64,000 bases of DNA from Promerops cafer. Lineage: Eukaryota > Chordata > Aves > Passeriformes > Nectariniidae. This document shows positions 37,853 through 51,275 of this stretch, piece after piece. The notes beneath the pieces were generated by a model, which did not search any database, was not told the origin of the DNA, and worked only from the letters and a program-made list of their open reading frames with translations. The first letter of the stretch is position 1. Every line of letters begins with the position of its first letter. The stretch spans positions 885,029 through 949,028 of the forward strand of contig VZSE01002468.1 of the NCBI GenBank assembly GCA_013398275.1. The letters run 5' to 3'. Position numbers and translations under genes: made by a program.

Positions 37853-40319
37853 GACTTTTTGCTGCCTAATTTGCTGCTTAATTAGTTGAGCAGCTGTCAA
37901 ACCTCTGTAAGGTAGGCTGTTACTACATCTTTCTTGCTTTCACCAAAGACAGGTAAATAAAGTCATCACATCCAGCTGTTTTTCATCCTCTGCCTAGAGA
38001 TGTAGTGGCAACCCCTGACTGTACTGTTAAGAGCACAGGGTTATGCTTCTCTTTTGAGAAAATATAAATAAGAAAAGATGAAGGTCAGACATGAAGGTGC
38101 GAGCTGCCTTTGTGCTTGGCTCCACAGTGCTTGCTTACCCAGTAACTAGGAGAGAATTTTCATGAGTGGAGCAGCAGTAGCTCAGCCACCTTCCCAGGCA
38201 AAGGGTTTGTAGTACCCGTGAATTCAGACTGCTGTTGTACTCATTCAGGCCACTAAGCTTCATTCCACTGTAGTTGCTTGATGAGGGAACATAAATCACA
38301 CACTGGGATCTGCTGCCACACAATCCAGGTCCCAAGGGGACTGTAGCTCCAGGGGATGGTCATGTCCTACCTGCCCAGCCTCTTCTCTGTGCTCTCAGTC
38401 ATGTCCTGAGCCTGCCTCTTCTATGAAAAACATCTGCTGATTCAGTTCTTCACCCTTGTACAATTTGTCCTGATTTCTTCTGGCCTCAGCCTTGCTGGCT
38501 GTAATGACGGATGGCCTGAAAGGGAGATGTAGGCCCCCTGCCTTTCATTTCATTGCTCCATGCTGTATCCCAAGCAGCAGATGCCTGTGAAATCCTGCAA
38601 TCCCAGAAGAGAGCTCGTTTGGCATTCCTGTTTAGCTCGTGTTTGAGCAATGTAATTTGGATCCATGAGCTGTAAGGGCAAAGATTGTTCTCAGCAGAGA
38701 CTGAAGTTTCAGAAGTAAAAAGGTGCTAGAACGGTCACTGTGTGTAAATTGGTGATTTCCACAAACACACACTAAATTGCTACAGTCCTTGAGAGATGTG
38801 GCCATCTCCCCACAAGCAAGAGGCACCAGGGTGACTCTCCCACCAAATTCAGGCTCTTGCAGAGGTGCTGAGGACTGCTCTGTGTTCGGAGCACAACTTT
38901 AACAATTCCTCGAACATGGACAAAACCACTTAATCTTGTTCTTAGAAACCATTGACCTTTTTCTGTTGACACTTTAAAAGGAAAAGTCACCCTGAGGCAA
39001 ACTTCTGACATGGAAACATTTCAACCTGAGCAGTTCAGTGCTGGCAAAGTTCTCAGCAGTGGAAAAGATGTTTTCATAAGAGGAAGTGTCAGGCTGCTTT
39101 TAAGCATTGGGGTGCTACCTGTTACACCCGTAACACCTTGAATACTGTGAATCTGCTGGCTCAGCTGCTCTCCATTCCTCAGAGGACCTTTAGGAGACGT
39201 CAGGCTGTGAAGTACAAACCCAAGTAAAGTTGGAGAGGGATCAGAGTTGCTGTTTCATATACACAGCTTGGCATGTATTTGTATTTTCCAGTCACGAGGA
39301 TGTCTTGCAAATACCAGATGTGTGGAAAATTATGCCTTTACCTTGGCCTTTACTACACTTCCCATCATGGTACTTGACTCCTTACAGGCTGTGGCTGAGA
39401 TTCTGCCATGGCTTTGGCAATGTCTGCATTATTAAATTAAACATACATGGGATTGTTTGCCAACTATGGGGCCAAGGGAGACCAAATGGCCAACTGTTGC
39501 CAAATGCTGCTGTTAGACTGTCTTAGCTCTTACTTAGAGATGCTGCATGTGAATTACTTTTTGGTTACTGGGGGTCTGTGCTAACCCCTAAACCATGTCT
39601 GAGAACTTGCAGACCACACCCTTGGCCCTATTCTCTGAGCTGGATTTTCCTGCTAGTGCCCGGCTCTCTTAAATTTCCCTAGGTAAGCACAACCTCTGAG
39701 CCTTGGTGCTCTGTGCCCATCCCAAAACCATACAGTTCCTCGATTTTTCCCTTTGTGGCATTCAGGAGTGGATTGCACTCTGTCAGCCCTTGGTGGCTTC
39801 TCCTGCTGCCTCAGGGTATTCCTGTCCACAGCTGAAATTCAAGGAGCTTTGCTGGGATTTGCCTAGACATGGAGGATTACTGAAATATCTGTGATATCTG
39901 TTATTAATTCACTTCATTTAGTACTCTAAACTCTTCCTCCTTACTCCTGGATTATCAGCCTTAGCTATTGCTAACGAGTTTGTTAGAAACACCAGCACAG
40001 AGATGAGCCGACGCTGATGAATTGACATATTTATTGTGCGCCGTGGAGGAGCCTTCAGGTGGTTACAACCTCCAGTTCTGGTGACACAACTGCAAGTAGC
40101 ATAGAGGCAAAAGCTTGCATAACACAGTTATCTGGCGTATGGGTTGTGTCCCTGCTATGAAATCTTGTCTGTATTTCTGAGCAGTGGAGAGCTATGCAGT
40201 AAAATGAATCTCCCATGAAGGCTGCTCGTCCCGCTATTTTTTCATGTAAAATTCCTTCACCAACAGCTTCAAGGACAATGCTGTATTGCTCAGACACTTA
40301 ATGCTGCAGAATTTGTCTT
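37853..40319. other. FSTL1 intron 1: nothing identifiable
   Basis: Intronic DNA without a recognised element. An 80-codon minus-strand frame at 40055-40297 has a protein-like composition but no known domain and no matched splice sites. Confidence 0.4.
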
Positions 40320-40600
40320 GGGAAATAATATAATTGCATTTTTTTCATAACAAAGCCATTATATTGTCAAAAGCCTAATTTTCTGTTGCATTAGCCGACA
40401 GCCAGCAGAGATTGCTGGGAAAAGAAAGTGCTTAGCTTAACCTAAATTTCTTGCTAGCAAGAAAAATGGAATGAAAACAAAATGAATTTATAATGAAATG
40501 GATTTATTTCTGGGCTTTCCTATTGTGCTGTTGTTTGCTTTCTTTGAGGGCATTTAGAGCTGATTAGCAGCCCTGGAGACAGAAGTCCATTATTTACCCA
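40320..40600. promoter_or_regulatory. Candidate AT-rich regulatory block with 18-bp palindrome
   Basis: An AT-rich island contains homeodomain/POU-like words (TAATTGCAT near 40330, GATTAGCAG near 40562, CATTATTTAC near 40589). It also holds a perfect 18-base palindrome, TTTCTTGCTAGCAAGAAA, at 40447-40464. The composition resembles developmental conserved non-coding elements. The assignment is by pattern only. Confidence 0.25.
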
Positions 40601-43600
40601 AAGAGCAGCCAAGAATGGAGAGACAACAATGCAGCTTTCCTCCCTCCCTTTTTCTCTATCCTCTGCATCCCAAAACAAGCCTCAAATTTGCCCAGAAGGG
40701 AGCATTCTTCATCAAAGAGAGGATAACTAAGTCTGTGTGGTCTGCTGCCTTCTGTTGGAGATGCCAGCAGAGGATTTGCTGGAGGTCTCCAGTTCCTTGG
40801 GGTCAGGTTCCTCCCCGTGCTGGGGAGAAGCATGGGATGCCTGCCTGGACTGTGGGAGGCGAAGGGCTGGCAAGGGTGTCTGAATCCATCTGTGCTTAAC
40901 CAGCCTTCTGGGAAGCAGGATCACAAGGGCTGTTCGAGGAACAAGGGGGACAAACATGTGGTCCTGCTGAAGAGATTTTGCAAAAGCCTGCACCAAAAAA
41001 ATTGTTTCTTTGTAGGAATTAAAGCTAGGGGAAGAAAGTGGGAGAGCCAGATATGAGCTGGTCTGTGGCAGCATCTCTACCCTCCTCCTCCTCCCTGGGT
41101 CCCAGGAATTGTTCCTGGGATCTCTGCATGCTCTATCTGTAGTGCATGACACTTAGATACCTGCAGAGATCCCAAACATCCATGGCAATTGTTGCCTGTA
41201 GCATGGCATTTTTAATTGCAGGTTTAGAGGCAATTACAAGTAATTTGAAACATAGCCCTGATTTATTGGAGAAGGTTTACAATGTGGGGAAAATGCTGTC
41301 TTTTGTCTCTCAGCTGCCCATTGAGGTAACAGCATGGGCAATAATGGATATCAGCTCCAAAACAGTAGGGGATTTTAGTTCTGGAGGTGGCTGTTCCCTC
41401 TGTGAAACAAAACTGGAGCTGCCTCATGTTGTTTTGTTTGTTCCCAGACTATTGTAACCATGACTAAATGCATTCTACTTTTTCTCCATCCCTAATTTTG
41501 CATGTCACATCTTATACAGAGGATTCTTTTTTCCTGGAAGGAACATGAATTTGATGATCATGGCTTATTGTCCTGATTAGATCCTTGGCTAAACTTGCAC
41601 TGTAGTGAAAATATTAAATTCACTTTTGTAACCTTTCTTTGCCCTCTTCTGGCCATAAAATGGTGATAAACTGCATCTTTTCACCTCTGATTTGGCCTGT
41701 CCCCCAGATTTCAATGCAATAGGAGATTTTTGGATCTCATATTTCTTTAAAAGTATTGTTGATAACAATCAAAACAGAAATTACTTTTATAAAAGAGCAT
41801 TTTTTATTAAGTCAGACATCTGTTTTTGCTTTCTCTTTTCCTTTCTTATGCTGAGCAAGACAAGGGAATGAAATGCCAGGGAGGGAAATATGTTGTTTGA
41901 GTTAAAGTGTAGAAGTCATATGCTTAGAGTAGCTAAAGCATAGAATTTATTCATTCCTATGCCAGTGTGAATAAATATGTATGAATCAGCCATGAATACA
42001 GTCAGCCTTGACATTAGGGGAAGGCTTATAACTGTAAGACAGTTTTGAGACCAGGCTTTCCGTGGGTGTGAGACAGCCAAAAATAACAGCCTTTAATCAG
42101 TATCATGTAAATGGAGTTGCACAAAGAGGGAGCACCGGTAACATGGAGATGAACTTGGTGGCTCCCAGCCCCGGTACATCCCAACTGTGCGATCCCACTG
42201 AAGGCAAGAGTTGGTGATAGGGACTAATGCTGGAGGGCAGGAGGACCAGTGTGCTGGGAAAGTGGGCAAGGAAAGTCATCTGGACAGGCAGGGAGTGGGG
42301 AGCTGAAGTTCATCTTACTCCAAAGCATTAGAAAGGTATCAAAGACTGTGACTGCCCAAGCACCTTGAGGAAATGAAGTTTCCACAAGGACAAAGTTACA
42401 GGAGTAAAAATCAATCATGAGAGGGGACGACACAGGACAAGAAGCAGTCTACAGTTTGGCAACACAAAGCAGTGAGAGCTGCTGGCAACTGGAGAAAGTT
42501 GAGTGCTAATGAACAGAAGGTCTGGCACTTGAGAGAGAAATTAAACAGCCTGTAGACAGCAGAAAGGATTGTGTAGCAGAGGGACACTCCAGGTGACCGA
42601 GTTTATTACCAGGAGCATTCTTGCCGAAAACCGCACACTCCAGTGGTGCTGTGAAGAAAACAACACATTTCTCCTCTGGAATGGTACTTATGATGTTCCT
42701 GCCTGGGGTTCCCGTGTCCAGGGCAGGGCTGAGGGTGGAAAGGACAGTACCAGGGAGCCAGAGGTTCAGCAGCAGTGGGATGCAGGGACAGAGCTGTGCC
42801 AGCCTCAGCTCCTATAGCAGCCGTGAGCTGTTTCAGTGATCAGTTGGGTGGCACAAAGCCACCTTTTCTTGCCTTGTGATTTCAGTATGGTGGTGTGGGA
42901 ACGGGGCCATTTGACTGCCCGTGTGGTATGAAAAAAAAAATTGTCTTGGGGAAGTATTAGGAGAAAGGACCTGTGTAAGGGGGACACACAAAAAGAGCCA
43001 CTTCTTTACTCTGGCTCTAATCTGTCTTGTGTGCATATGGCAGTGGTGCAGTTTATACACTTACAGAAAAAACACATGCAAGTAATTCAGCCCACCTCTG
43101 AGACATGACAGGGGAGGGAAATAGGGGAGCACTTGCCTCAAACTATATGGTAAACCATATGATAGACAGCAACTGCAAGGACATTGCTTTTCAGAGCATT
43201 CACAACAGGGACAGGCCAGCCCCTGTGATAGGGACTCCCTTGCACAAAGGAATGTGCCGAGTGGCCAGCTAAGGGAATATCATGGATTTTCTATGAGGTC
43301 TCTGCCCCAGCTCTCTTGGTGTGCCTCTGGTTTGCATGCACAAAGCATGAGGGCATCAAGATCTCCCCAAGACATTGGATCCAGCTGGTTTAGTGGTTGC
43401 TCTTCCACAGATTCGGGTGGGTTTGTGTTGGTTTTGGTTTTTTTTGACAGGATTGTGTTTATAATTCCCTATCTTATTTACGTGAGAGAGTGGGCTGCAG
43501 CTTATATCCAGGTTCTGAGCTTATCTCTGCCAGCAGCTGGTGCCACAGGCTGGTGTGATCCTTGAGAGCTCCCTTCCAATCTCCTGAGCTCTGCCAGCTT

Positions 43601-45754
43601 CATCCTGTCAGAGCGAAGGGCTGGATTTGGAGGGGTACAGGGGAGGCCATCATTCAGGGAGATGCCTTTTCTTGCTGGCTGTGGAGGGTCAAGGCTGAGC
43701 TGCTGTACCAATGCTGAATTTAAGTGAGAACCATTGCAGGGACAGTATGTTGGGCTGAAATTCTGCCAGGCTGCTGGCAGACTCTCCCTGTAAGATTGTG
43801 ATGGGGCTGAGCTGCACGCTGAGACTATGAAAAGCTTCCCTTCAGCATTTGGGGTTGGGAATTTGGTTTGGCTTGTGCTAGAGCTGGGCAGGGGAGATGG
43901 ATGCATGCAGATGTCTGTTTTGAAGCCCACCAAGTGCTTGCCCTACTGACTGCTTTGGTGTTGCACAAATACTGAATTTTCTGCCCAAGACCTCAAGTGC
44001 TCTTTGGGTTCCCTTCCTATAGCACACATTTCCCAGCTGTGGGCAGTGGCGCTTCACATGCTTTATCTGTGACGAGCTCTGGGACCCATGAGGACAAAAC
44101 AGATGAGAAACACATGTTTTTATTGAGCAAGTTTGCGTGCTGATAGCATCATGGCCTCTACATTTTGCACCACGTCTCCTTAAGGCAGTTGTAACTCTCA
44201 GGGAAAGCAAGAAAGCTGCCTTGGTTTCTGCTGGGTTAGTTGGGGGCCCGAGGGGGTCACAGCTGGTCCCAAAGCCGGAAGGGTTTTTACTGGGATCGTG
44301 CAGCATACCTGGCAAGGTGGGGTTTGCAGGCCTCTCTCTGGGCTGGGAGGCAGCTGCTCCTCCCTGGCAGTGCAGCTGCAGCTGCTTCGAGGAAAACTTT
44401 CGAGCCAGGAATGCGTAAGGATGCCGGCATCTGTGTGCGCTCACAGCCTTTCATCTCTGAAATGTGGCCCAGCCAGGCCACAGGGCAGAAAGCAAAACGT
44501 CCTGGGAAGGGCTCAGGAAGTATTAGAGAATAGTTCATGCTGTTGGAGGTGATTCAAGCAGTGATCCCTCTTCTAGGAACGCAGGCTGCAGGAGGCGTGG
44601 AGAGCCTCGGGGTCACTAGCAGGGCTTGGAGCCCTCTGCTTCTAGCCCAGGGCATTACTGAAGCTCATAGCAAGTCCCTGATGCCTCATCACTGTCTCCA
44701 GGGCAGGGAGAAAGGTGAGATGGGCAAGTGCTGAGATTGTCATCATCACATGTGGCTGGCTCTGGTTGTTTGCCCTTACTGGTTTGGGGCCAGATAGGCT
44801 AGGTGGAGTTCAAAAGCCCTGTGTTGAAGTGACTGCAGTGATGTACTCAGGTCCTTTATGTCTCTGCAAGTTGAGCCACATCTGGGTGTGTGTAGAGGTG
44901 ATGGCAGTGTCTCTTGAATTTACCCATCAGGGGAGGAGAGCTGGGAAGACCCAGGCACCTGCTCTGCAGCTGGAGGCAGTGCCGTGTTGTCCCTGCATGA
45001 GTCCTGAGTGCACTCTGCTTCTCCAGGCAAGCCTGTGTATCTCTGTAGTGCACATATCAGCCTCCCATTTAAGTTTCTGCATGCAAACCTCCCAATGCCC
45101 ATTAGCTTGCCCAGCTGGGTTTGGATGGTGCCAGCAGGGCAATGATATCCTCCTCTGCTGACAGCTGCAGCACTCATTGTGCGTCTCAGGAGGCAGGCAC
45201 GGGGGTCTGAAGGATGAGAAGCAGTGGAGCAGGACCCAGTGTTTGAGAGGGGACCAGAGCAGAGCAGGAATGGTGTTTGCAGCCCTGGTACAGTTTGGAC
45301 TGGGAGCTGCCTCATTAAATCACTGCTTTGCTGGAGTGACTCAGAGGAGGGGATGCCTTCCCTGAAGCAGCATCTCTCTGGGTTCTCATAACCACCAAAT
45401 GGAGATGTGGCTTTATTTTTCTGTTTGTTTGTTTTTGAAAGTCAAGCCATGGGAGTCAGCATCCAAAGTCTTCCCAACTAGACAGGAAGAAATTCCATGG
45501 TTGCAGAGAGAGGGGGAGAGCGATGTCTGCAACAGTTCTTCGTTATTTCCAGACACAGTCGCAAAGAGCCAGATGGAAGGAGATGAAAGAACTGGAAGAA
45601 TAGGTTTCTTTAGACACCAAATAATAATGTTATAGGAATAAAGCCATTGGAATAACTTATTGGTTTTGGTTTTTTTAATGTCCTAGCTGAATCAGAGAGT
45701 CAACCCAAAAATTGCATTTTAGGTCAGTTGAAATTCATGTTTTATTTCCAACAG
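40601..45754. other. FSTL1 intron 1: no gene seen
   Basis: Non-coding. Several open frames on both strands (for example 43878-44444 minus and 44715-45161 plus) overlap and show no domains. A weak CR1-like word cluster near 43555-43580 is too short to call. Confidence 0.4.
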
Positions 45755-45768
45755 AAAAAAAAAAAAAA
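45755..45768 (+). repeat. Poly(A) run of 14
   Basis: Fourteen consecutive A residues in AT-rich intronic sequence. No attached retroelement end was recognised. Confidence 0.6.
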
Positions 45769-48700
45769 CCTGGGCAAACAAAGTTGCTAAGCTGACCAAA
45801 ACATGTTTTTATTTTGCTTTCTTTGACCTTTAAGCTTGCATACAAAACCTCATGAAATATATTTAAAAATAAGAAAGGAAAAACACTTCATCTTAGAAAT
45901 CATTTTGGAATCAAAGCTATTCCCTGAACTAGGCACAAATTTCCAAATAGTTTTGGTCTACCTCAAATTGCATTTTCTAGTGAATTAGGTCTCTGTCTGA
46001 AAAATGTTACCCAGCCTTATTTAGGAGTTATAGGAAATCAATGGTCACTTCTCTTGTTTCTCAATCACAGAATTGCCTTTGGGCTGCAAATGCTGGCAAG
46101 TCTATGCTGTCAGCCATGGGGACATAAGGGAAGCTCTGCTCTGGCAGAAGTGGTGATGACTGAGTCTGGTTCCCCAAGACTAGATGTGAGGGTACTAGGT
46201 GTGCCATTTCTAATGAGCACAGCAGAGGTTATTTGCTTCATTTTCCCCTTCATTTTGTATACTGCTCTATTGCTGGGAGGGGGATTGTGGTTGTGACAGG
46301 TATCTCTTCCAAGCAGCACATCATAAGCTAACAGGTCGGGAGGATGTTGGGGGAAATACCATCCAGCTTCCTCACTGATAGTCCACACAACATAGTTATC
46401 TCTTTTTCCCCTTCAGTTTAGGTTGTGTTAAATGAGAAATGAGGCAGGGGACCCATGAGAACCCACCGGTGTAAGCACAAGCAGCTTGCCTAAGAAACAG
46501 TCTCTGTGTTTGACCAATCTTCTCGAGGGACATTGGGTCCAGCAGAAGCTGCAGGGAGCAGTGAAGGGGCAAAGGGGCTGCTGTTGGCTGTGGTGCTGAT
46601 AGCCTGGAGAGACACCCATCCTTGGGGCATCCATGGGAAGGCTGGAAGCCCTCAGACTTTAGAAGCTTTTTTCTGTCCTTCCAACTGTGGCAGTTTCCAT
46701 AGTGACTCTATTTTATAGCCTATTTCATAGTGATGCTGCCAGTTTTCTCATGGCCTTCTTGCCTTATCAGAGCTTCCCCTTGGCTGTCTCAGTGAAGAGG
46801 TCAGTCATTAAGTGCAAGTCAGAGAGACTTAGAGAGCTTTCCCTACCACAGAGGGAAGTCTCTTAAGGATAGGCATGAAATGATGTTAGCACTGCACGGG
46901 GATGGTTTCAGGTGCTGGTGACTTGACTGGAGGCTTTCTGAAGGATAATAGGGACAGCAGGAGTTGAAAAGAACGTGCTGATCATAACTTGGGTCACAGT
47001 TCCCCTTGTGCTGGGTCCCACATGGCCCAACACTGCTACTCCCTGATCTCAGTGTAGGGCTGTGGGGTTACTGCCCTTGCAGTTTAATAGGATTTGCTTG
47101 TTGCTGATGTGATGTTTCTGAGAGCAGTCAACACATGCACGTCTCTCCCTGTGTACCTCTGCAGCCTTCCCAATGTCGCAGTTTCAGCGAAGATTTTCAC
47201 TTAGTTTTTACAGCAGAGTTTTTTCTCCCCTCTTTCCAATACTAATCAGTAGGTGCACACACCTGCCAGTCGTCAGGTCATCTCCTGAAATCCTAGTTTG
47301 CATTTTGCAGGCTGCAGTGTGATAGAGCTTTGGCAGACTTGCCTTCAGCTCCCTCTGGCTGACATGGTTTAACCTTGGATGGAGCTGTGCCTTTTTGGCA
47401 GATGTACCACTGATGAGCAGACTCCAGGTTACTTCCACAGCCTTTCCTCAAACCTTAAATCTCCTCTTCCTCAAATTTCCTCTTCCACTCAAACTTTTCC
47501 TCTTTTGCACTTTTGCCTTACTTCACTTCTATTTTCAGGTGTTCCTGTTAGTCTGATAACCATTCCCAGCTATATGATTTCAGGAAGGGGGTGGATGCTC
47601 CCTCAATACCACAGACCAAGAAAAGTTGTCTACACAAAATAATGCCCAATAATGAGGGGTTTTCTGAGCCTTCCTCACTGTTCTCACTGTGTAAAGAGGA
47701 TTTCATGACTGCATGAAGTAGAGAAGCTTCAAAGGAGAGAAATGACTGTGACAGAGCACTGTCCCCTGGGGATTAACTCTGCCAGAGCCGCCTCCAGCAG
47801 AGCCGTTGGGTAGAGCAGACCCAAAGCTGCTCTACATTAACAAGGAGCTGAGCAAATCCTTCAGCAGGGCTACAAAATGGGAAGTGCAGAACTGGCTTAT
47901 GTCCAGCTCTCACTCTCCCACACTGAGGCTGACTCAGTATTTCCCCCCAGTCACACAGCGATTTCCATTGCTTTTTTTGCAATGTGCTGTGGTAGAAGGC
48001 GAGTAAAGAAAGACTAAGGGACAGAGCTGGGAAGAGGGATCATCAAATCCATTGCAATTGGATTCCCATCCCAGTGAGGGGAACAAAACCACTGAGGACT
48101 CTTGCACAAGAAGCTGGAGGCTGCTGGTAAACCTCAGCATTTCCTGCAATCTACATTCCTCCTGTGTATCCAGTTACTGGAAGGGGTGTGGATATGCCAT
48201 AGGGTTGTAAATTCTAACTTGCCTCCTACTGCTTAGCTCACTATTTCCTTCTCTCTGTTGGAGCCAGGTGATGGCTGAGAAATGTGCCAGATTTGGATTC
48301 CATTCAGAAATAAATCATCCCTGGTCAGAAAAAAGAGGCAACGAAACTTACTGGCAGGACCAGTAAAATCTGCAGTGCTTCAGACTGTGGGAAACTAGGG
48401 GAATGAAGAATGAAAAAAGAGGGACTGCCATGATACAGAAAGAGCTGTGGGTCAACACAGATTTACGGGCTGAAAAGGGAACATTTGAAGTTGTATATGG
48501 CACAAACTAGCTCAGACTGGGTAATGGGTGTGGGGGCAGGCAGCTGTGTGAGTGCACCTCAGAATGGGGCAGATGAAGAAAGCAGCATACACCTTTGGGG
48601 AAATGCCATCTGACAGAGAAACCTCCCTTTTACAGTTGAGCCTGGGTGTGCTTAGAGAGAGAGAGGTGATGGCACCTATGTTTAGTTGCTAGCAACAGTT

Positions 48701-51229
48701 GGTGGTGCACAGCTCCTTTCTGGTGTGGAGGCTCTGAGGGTGAACTCCTTATCCTCCTCCTCCATCCTCCTGATGTCAAGGGCTTCCTCTGACCACTCCT
48801 AAGTGCTGTGACTTGTCTCATGTGCTACCCACATACAGAACATCACCCTCCTGTTGGAATTCAGGAGTCAGGAGTTCAGGAATTCAGGAGTGCTGGCCTT
48901 ATTGTTATTTTTGTTTTAAACAAAATAGGATGGAGAATTGTGATTCCTAGGAGCTCAGCCATGGCAAAATAGAGCCTGGCCCAGGGCACTCAGGATCTGG
49001 GGAGCAGAATCATGCCCCAGTGAGGAGTATGATGTGTATCACACAGTGAAGTGGTCCTGGCTCCAGACCAGAGAGCAGAGGGAGCTGAGCTGCTGTCTTC
49101 TTGAGCAAGTCTTGTCCCTTGGACCTTTCTTTTCCAGTCTTGTCACGTGAGAGGATGACACCAATCTCACCCCTAAGGCCCTGTGGGACTAACTTCAATT
49201 AGGACCTTTCATGCGCACCGAGATGCTTCCCTGTACATGAGGGTTATTTTTCTATCCAAATACAAAGTGATTAACTTGATTCCTCCCTTTAAGAGCCATG
49301 GTGCAGCAGAGCATCATGTCCTTTCCTCCTGTGGGACTGATTCTGCCCTGCTTACAGCTGAAGCCGCCTCAGCTGGTTTGGTATGCACAAATCAGTCAGT
49401 CTCTGAACTCCTGCTTCCATGCTGGGAGCCAGCACTAGGAAGAAAGATCCTGATGGTTGTGGAAAACCAGGCAATTTCACCACACGATGCAACAGAAGGG
49501 AATCAAGCTCCTTCTTCCAGAGGTGCTGTAGGGATAGGTGGAGGGAATAGTGCTGAGAGACAGTGCAGCTTTGGGCTGTGACACTTTGGAAGCTGCGAGT
49601 ATAAGGAGTAGTTTTGCCTGAGCAGCAGAGTGAGGCTGCAGGAATGAGTGCTGCCAGATGCAAGCTCCCTTCCTTCTAGCAGCCATTTTCCAGACTTGTT
49701 TGCAGGAGAGATTTCCTCTTCCCCAGACTCTCATGTCATTGTTCCCCTAATGGGGCCTCACTGGTCATTGCCTTGTGGTGGAAAATATGAGGTTGTGGGG
49801 GCCAGAGCACAGACATTCCTTCCAGCTTAAAAGGGAAAGCAGAGTCCTTGCACAGTGGAGTCCCCGAGAGGTGTGCCTGGCTCCGTAACTGTTTTAGCAG
49901 CATCACGCTGTAAGAGACATCAGCTGTTTGGCAGATGCCTTTTTGCTCTTGATTAGGTTGTGGGGAGAAAACCCTCCTTCTTCCCAATTCTTGCTTTCCT
50001 TTCTGTGCAGGCACCAACTTCTGCCTGCTCACTGTGGGACATGAGAAAGCCATGGCTGGTGTGTGAGGGCTGCTGTCCCTCCCAATGGTCCAGGCCATGT
50101 CTCCAAAGGGTCAGTGGGGAGGTAGAGCTCTGTATCCATCCTGCTAATGTCTGCAAGGCAATGCTGCCCAGGCAGTCTTTTTTAGTAGCAGTTCAAGCAT
50201 CAGACATCTTCATCTCCATCTCCCTGACGGAGTCATGGATGAATTCCTACAAGCAGGTTTTCACAAGCCACGTTGTTTTTCCATGGACTCATGTAGAAGT
50301 CACTGACCTGATGGGCCCCCTTTATCACAGAGGTCAGTCAAAGCCTCAGCCACTCTCCTGCTCAATGCTCATATGATGGACATGTCTGATCCATGGATCA
50401 CAGACTGAGCAGCCAGCAAGCCAGGGAGGATCTCACACAAATGGGTGAGGTACAGGTTTGCAGAGAGGGAACCTCCTCTGACCTCTGGGAGTTGCAGTTC
50501 CTTTCCTCTATTGCCTTCTTTTCTCTGCATCCAGATTTTCTGGGAACACACCCTGATTCCCAGCATGTGCAGAGATGTATGGTCTGGCTTGTTTCCCATT
50601 AGCAAAAGTCAGCTGCCATTAAATATTCATCTCACAAGCATTCAAAAGCCTTTAAGGGGTTGCACTTGGTGTGATGTTTTAAGAGAGCCAGTCCTAGATG
50701 TCAGTTGAGAATAGAAAGAGATAGGGGCAAAGAATTGGAAAGAGGGGTTGGCTGATGTCTAGGGGTGTGGATGGGCGAATTGGGGCACATGCTCCTCCAT
50801 GGCAGGCATCCCACAGGGAGTGCAGTAACTCCTGACACTGTGTCCAGATCACTGTTCACAGCCCTTGACTGAAGCTGGCTGAAATATCCTAGTGATGGAA
50901 GCTCTGAGGGGGCAGAAGTGAGATGGGGTCTGTCCTCCAACACAAAGAAAATGCTGTAGGGGAAGCACAAGGGTCAGTGGCAGGGAGACAGCAGGGGGCC
51001 TGGCTTCATGGCAGGGGCTGGAGTGAGGATCTGTCCTTAGGACTGCAGGCAGCAGTGACGTTGAGTCTTGTCAAGAGGAGAGGCAGAGCCAGAAGTGTTT
51101 TGTGGGGCTCTGCAGAGGAATTGCTGCCTGGTTCCCTAAGGAAGCAAAGCTATGTCAGCAGGCTGTCTGTGTCTGCCTGCCTGTCTCTGGCCTCCAGCGA
51201 GTCTTGAATCTATCGGCATGTTTCCGGCA
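45769..51229. other. FSTL1 intron 1: no gene seen
   Basis: Intronic. The only small repeat is four copies of TCAGGA with a 7-8 base period at 48861-48890. Nothing else is supportable. Confidence 0.4.
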
Positions 51230-51275
51230 CAGCTGATAAAGCGGTGGAGGCCTCCGAGATAATGGGATCCAGCTG
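51230..51275. promoter_or_regulatory. Candidate E-box/GATA composite cluster
   Basis: Two CAGCTG E-boxes (51230-51235 and 51270-51275) flank two GATA-type motifs (GATAAA 51235-51240 and AGATAA 51257-51262) within 46 bases. E-box plus GATA pairs are used by bHLH/GATA complexes in blood, vessel and heart enhancers. The arrangement is roughly symmetric. Motif reading only. Confidence 0.25.

Noticed and set aside
43145..43160. Inverted repeat ATATGGT/ACCATAT with 2-base spacer
   Set aside because: Seven-base arms are expected several times by chance in 64 kb.
43545..43590. CR1-like words (GTGATCCTTGAGAGCTCCCT, then TCCAATCT)
   Set aside because: Too short and lacks the tail; cannot be separated from chance similarity.
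43878..44444. 188-codon minus-strand open frame in the intron
   Set aside because: No recognisable family, mixed low-complexity composition, and four other frames open in the same region.
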